Assembly: GCA_031431235.1 (NCBI GenBank)
Contig: JANPDA010000258.1
Coordinates: forward strand, 1-8,353
DNA length: 8,353 nucleotides
Source of the DNA: JANNSW01 sp031431235
GTDB taxonomy: Bacteria; Pseudomonadota; Alphaproteobacteria; Rhizobiales; Hyphomicrobiaceae
Reading direction: 5' to 3'
A program made the position numbers and the translations under genes. Positions within the stretch are counted from its first letter, which is position 1. The number at the start of each line of letters is the position of its first letter. A model generated the notes under the pieces. The model was not told the DNA's origin. It did no database searches and saw only the letters and a list, made by a program, of their open reading frames with translations. Below, in pieces: positions 6,476-8,353 of this stretch.

Positions 6476-6831
6476 TGCCGCTCGAAAAGCAGCTCGTCCG
6501 CAGGTCGACAGAAATGCTGCAAGCAATTGATCGAATCCACACCGCGATCGGACGCTCAACAGCAGACGAGCTATTCTTGGACTGGCAAAAAACCTGGATC
6601 GTCGAACGCGGCTTCGAAATCATCTCCGAGGCCTCGCGGTCCATCCCCATCGAGATCAAACTGAGTTATGGCGACATCCCGTGGATCGACATCGCGAGCT
6701 TGGGCAACATCCTGAGGCATAGATACTGGAGGTCAGACATCAATACCCTCTGGGAAACCGCACTCTGGGACCTGCCCGATCTCCGTACGGCTCTGCAAGA
6801 CATCCTTCGCCATGACGGCGAGGCCTCCTGA
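6475..6831 (+). CDS. HEPN-domain protein (HepT-like, DUF86), probable toxin partner
   Basis: Small helical protein, 118 aa, of the HepT/DUF86 HEPN family, whose active members are RNases or tRNA-targeting toxins. The typical pattern is visible: an N-terminal helix with repeated hydrophobics (about 4-26), then LDWQKTWIVERGFEIISEAS, IPWIDIASLGNILRHRYWRSD and the final LWDLPDLRTAL helix. In canonical members the catalytic motif is R-x4-6-H-x-Y. Here H82-R-Y84 is kept, but the Arg position is Gly77 (LGNILRHRY) and no Arg lies 4-6 residues before the His. It may be a natural subfamily variant or an attenuated protein. The start at 6475 shares a base with the upstream stop and has AGGG 7 nt before it. 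GC is about 55% in sampled stretches against about 70% in sampled nuoF stretches, suggesting acquisition. nuoF begins 17 nt later. Confidence 0.88.
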   Translation: MPLEKQLVRRSTEMLQAIDRIHTAIGRSTADELFLDWQKTWIVERGFEIISEASRSIPIEIKLSYGDIPWIDIASLGNILRHRYWRSDINTLWETALWDLPDLRTALQDILRHDGEAS

Positions 6832-6848
6832 CCAAGGCTTTCAACACC

Positions 6849-8150
6849 ATGCTCTCCGATAAAGACCGCATCTTCACCAACCTCTACGGCCAGCACGACT
6901 GGGGCCTCGAAGGCGCGCGCAAGCGGGGCGGCTGGGACGGCACCAAGGCGCTCGTCGACATGGGTCCCGATTGGATCATCGACGAGATGAAGGCGTCGGG
7001 CCTGCGCGGACGCGGCGGCGCCGGCTTCCCGACCGGCATGAAGTGGTCGTTCATGCCCAAGAGCGATCCGCGACCCTCCTACTTGGTCGTCAACGCGGAC
7101 GAATCCGAGCCCGGCACCTGCAAGGACCGCGAGATCCTGCGTCATGACCCCCATACCCTCGTCGAAGGCTGCCTCATCGCCTCCTTCGCCATGCGCGCAC
7201 ATACCTGCTTCATCTATGTGCGCGGCGAGTTCATCCGCGAGCGCGAGCGGCTGCAAGCCGCCGTCGATCAGGCCTATGCGGCCAAGCTGATCGGCAAGAA
7301 CAACGTCAACGGCTGGGATTTCGATCTCGTCGTCCACCATGGCGCCGGCGCCTACATCTGCGGCGAGGAGACGGCGCTGCTCGAAAGCCTGGAAGGCAAG
7401 AAGGGCCAGCCACGCATGAAGCCGCCGTTCCCGGCCAATGTCGGTCTCTACGGCGCGCCGACGACCGTCAACAATGTGGAGAGCATCGCAGTCGTGGCCA
7501 CTATCCTGCGCCGAGGCGCCGGCTGGTTTGCAAAGCTCGGCAAGCCCAACAACACCGGCACCAAGCTGTTCTGCATCTCCGGCCACGTCAACAAGCCCTG
7601 CACGGCCGAGGAGGAGATGGGCATCCCGTTCCGGGAGCTCGTCGACCGGCATGCGGGCGGGGTTTGCGGCGGCTGGGACAATTTCCTCGCGGTCATTCCG
7701 GGCGGCTCGTCGGTGCGCTGCCTGCCGGCGAGCGCGTGCGGAGAGGAGCTGACGATGGATTTCGACAGTCTCGGCAAGCTCGGCTCGGGGCTTGGCACCG
7801 CCGCCGTCATCGTCATGGACAAGTCGACCGACATCATCAAGGCGATCGCGCGGCTCTCCTATTTCTACAAGCACGAGAGCTGCGGCCAGTGCACGCCCTG
7901 CCGCGAGGGCGCGGGCTGGATGTGGCGGGTGATGGAGCGGCTGGTCGAGGGGAAGGCCGAGAAACGCGAGATCGACCTGCTGCTGCAAGTGACGAAGCAG
8001 GTCGAAGGCCACACCATCTGTGCGCTGGGCGATGCCGCCGCCTGGCCGATCCAGGGTCTGATCAAGCATTTCCGTCCGGAGATCGAGGCGCGTATCGATG
8101 CGGCGAAGGCGCGGGCGGGCGCTGCGAGGCATGCGGAGGCGGCGGAGTAG
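6849..8150 (+). CDS. nuoF: NADH-quinone oxidoreductase subunit F (51-kDa, FMN and 4Fe-4S)
   Basis: Complex I subunit that binds NADH and FMN and holds the [4Fe-4S] cluster N3, in the peripheral arm with NuoE. Full length, 433 aa. FMN/NADH-binding glycine-rich segments are seen at 51-63 (GLRGRGGAGFPTG) and 166-180 (GAGAYICGEETALLE), with LVVNADESEPGTCKDRE at about 79-95. Cluster ligands are C345-x2-C348-x2-C351 (ESCGQCTPCREG) and C391 (HTICALGDAAAWP). The region 288-301 (SVRCLPASACGEEL) has two cysteines, C291 and C297, and a less conserved sequence than the related proteins I recall; C273 in GGVCGGWD is also unusual. The start at 6849 gives the rhizobial-type N-terminus with DKDRIFTNLYG. It lies 17 nt after the HEPN gene, with AAGG about 11 nt upstream. 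Co-transcription with nuoE would run through the inserted module. Confidence 0.97.
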   Translation: MLSDKDRIFTNLYGQHDWGLEGARKRGGWDGTKALVDMGPDWIIDEMKASGLRGRGGAGFPTGMKWSFMPKSDPRPSYLVVNADESEPGTCKDREILRHDPHTLVEGCLIASFAMRAHTCFIYVRGEFIRERERLQAAVDQAYAAKLIGKNNVNGWDFDLVVHHGAGAYICGEETALLESLEGKKGQPRMKPPFPANVGLYGAPTTVNNVESIAVVATILRRGAGWFAKLGKPNNTGTKLFCISGHVNKPCTAEEEMGIPFRELVDRHAGGVCGGWDNFLAVIPGGSSVRCLPASACGEELTMDFDSLGKLGSGLGTAAVIVMDKSTDIIKAIARLSYFYKHESCGQCTPCREGAGWMWRVMERLVEGKAEKREIDLLLQVTKQVEGHTICALGDAAAWPIQGLIKHFRPEIEARIDAAKARAGAARHAEAAE

Positions 8151-8353
8151 GAGACGCAGCTCGCGTCAGGACCTGTTGTCATTGACCGGGTCCGCCCCTA
8201 AAGTCCGCTTGTCTTAGGCAGGGCCAGAGGCAAGCCTCAAACCGTAACGCCCCCTTGCTGCACTGCAAGCCAAGGGTTCGCAGTTTGCCAATCTGGTCGG
8301 CTTGTCCCTCGTATCGGCCTGGCTGCGAAGATCACGGGGCGCGAGGGGGCGCA
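8151..8353. other. Gene-free stretch after nuoF; no recognisable nuoG start
   Basis: These 203 nt to the window end contain no ATG-started frame on the + strand and no recognisable protein on either strand. The + frame running from 8186 to the end stays open for about 56 codons but has no good start and no familiar motif. Small inverted repeats are present: GAGGC-AA-GCCTC at 8227-8238, and CTTGC-N6-GCAAG at 8254-8269, the latter competing with CCCTTG/CAAGGG (8252-8257 with 8271-8276). None is followed by a T run. In most relatives nuoG follows nuoF closely, so its absence here is notable. Confidence 0.5.

Noticed and set aside
6666..8132. Open frame of 488 codons on the minus strand
   Set aside because: It is antisense to nuoF, with strong third-position GC bias explaining the lack of stops. 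No domain is recognisable.
8151..8353. Possible tRNA or riboswitch after nuoF (GGTTCG-like stretch near 8275)
   Set aside because: No acceptor stem, anticodon arm or T-arm pairing could be assembled around it, and no riboswitch consensus is recognisable.

Overview
The window is GC-rich DNA with strong third-position GC bias and no rRNA, tRNA, CRISPR array or transposase gene. It most likely comes from an alphaproteobacterium of the order Hyphomicrobiales (Rhizobiales). The main evidence is the pair of respiratory complex I subunits. The NuoE-like protein carries the long Ala/Pro-rich linker and C-terminal helix-hairpin-helix-like domain typical of that group, and NuoF closely follows the rhizobial pattern. 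A Bosea-like genus is a guess from overall resemblance.

Left part (1-4782) is an accessory metabolic block. A Rieske non-heme iron oxygenase alpha subunit runs leftward off the window edge (959 down to 1). It is divergent from an EamA/DMT-type 10-helix exporter (1100-2014, +). The exporter ends tail-to-tail, overlapping by 13 bp, with a leftward flavin monooxygenase that has an extra NTF2/SnoaL-like N-terminal domain (3798 down to 2002). That gene is divergent, across a 102-bp spacer, from an NAD-dependent epimerase/dehydratase (3901-4782, +). Two oxygenases, a short sugar-epimerase-type enzyme and a small-metabolite permease suggest catabolism or modification of a small organic compound, but no substrate can be read from the sequence.

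Middle (4779-4999): a long imperfect palindrome starts inside the stop codon of the epimerase gene (stems of 13 and 9 bp, loop 21 nt). About 150 nt without a gene then lead to nuoE.

Right part (5000-8150): nuoE and nuoF, encoding the NADH-input module of complex I, are transcribed rightward. Between them, in the same direction and tightly packed, lies a two-gene MNT/HEPN (MntA/HepT-like) toxin-antitoxin-type module (6128-6831). The HEPN gene is visibly lower in GC (about 55% in sampled stretches) than nuoF (about 70% in sampled stretches). Both partners depart from canonical active-site residues: the HEPN Arg of RX4-6H is Gly, and the third acidic residue of the nucleotidyltransferase appears to be His. 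nuoF is followed by at least 203 nt with no recognisable start of nuoG.

The most interesting point is this defence/TA-type pair inside the nuoE-nuoF junction of an essential respiratory operon. Next come the palindrome that supplies a neighbouring gene's stop codon and the apparent fragmentation of the nuo locus.
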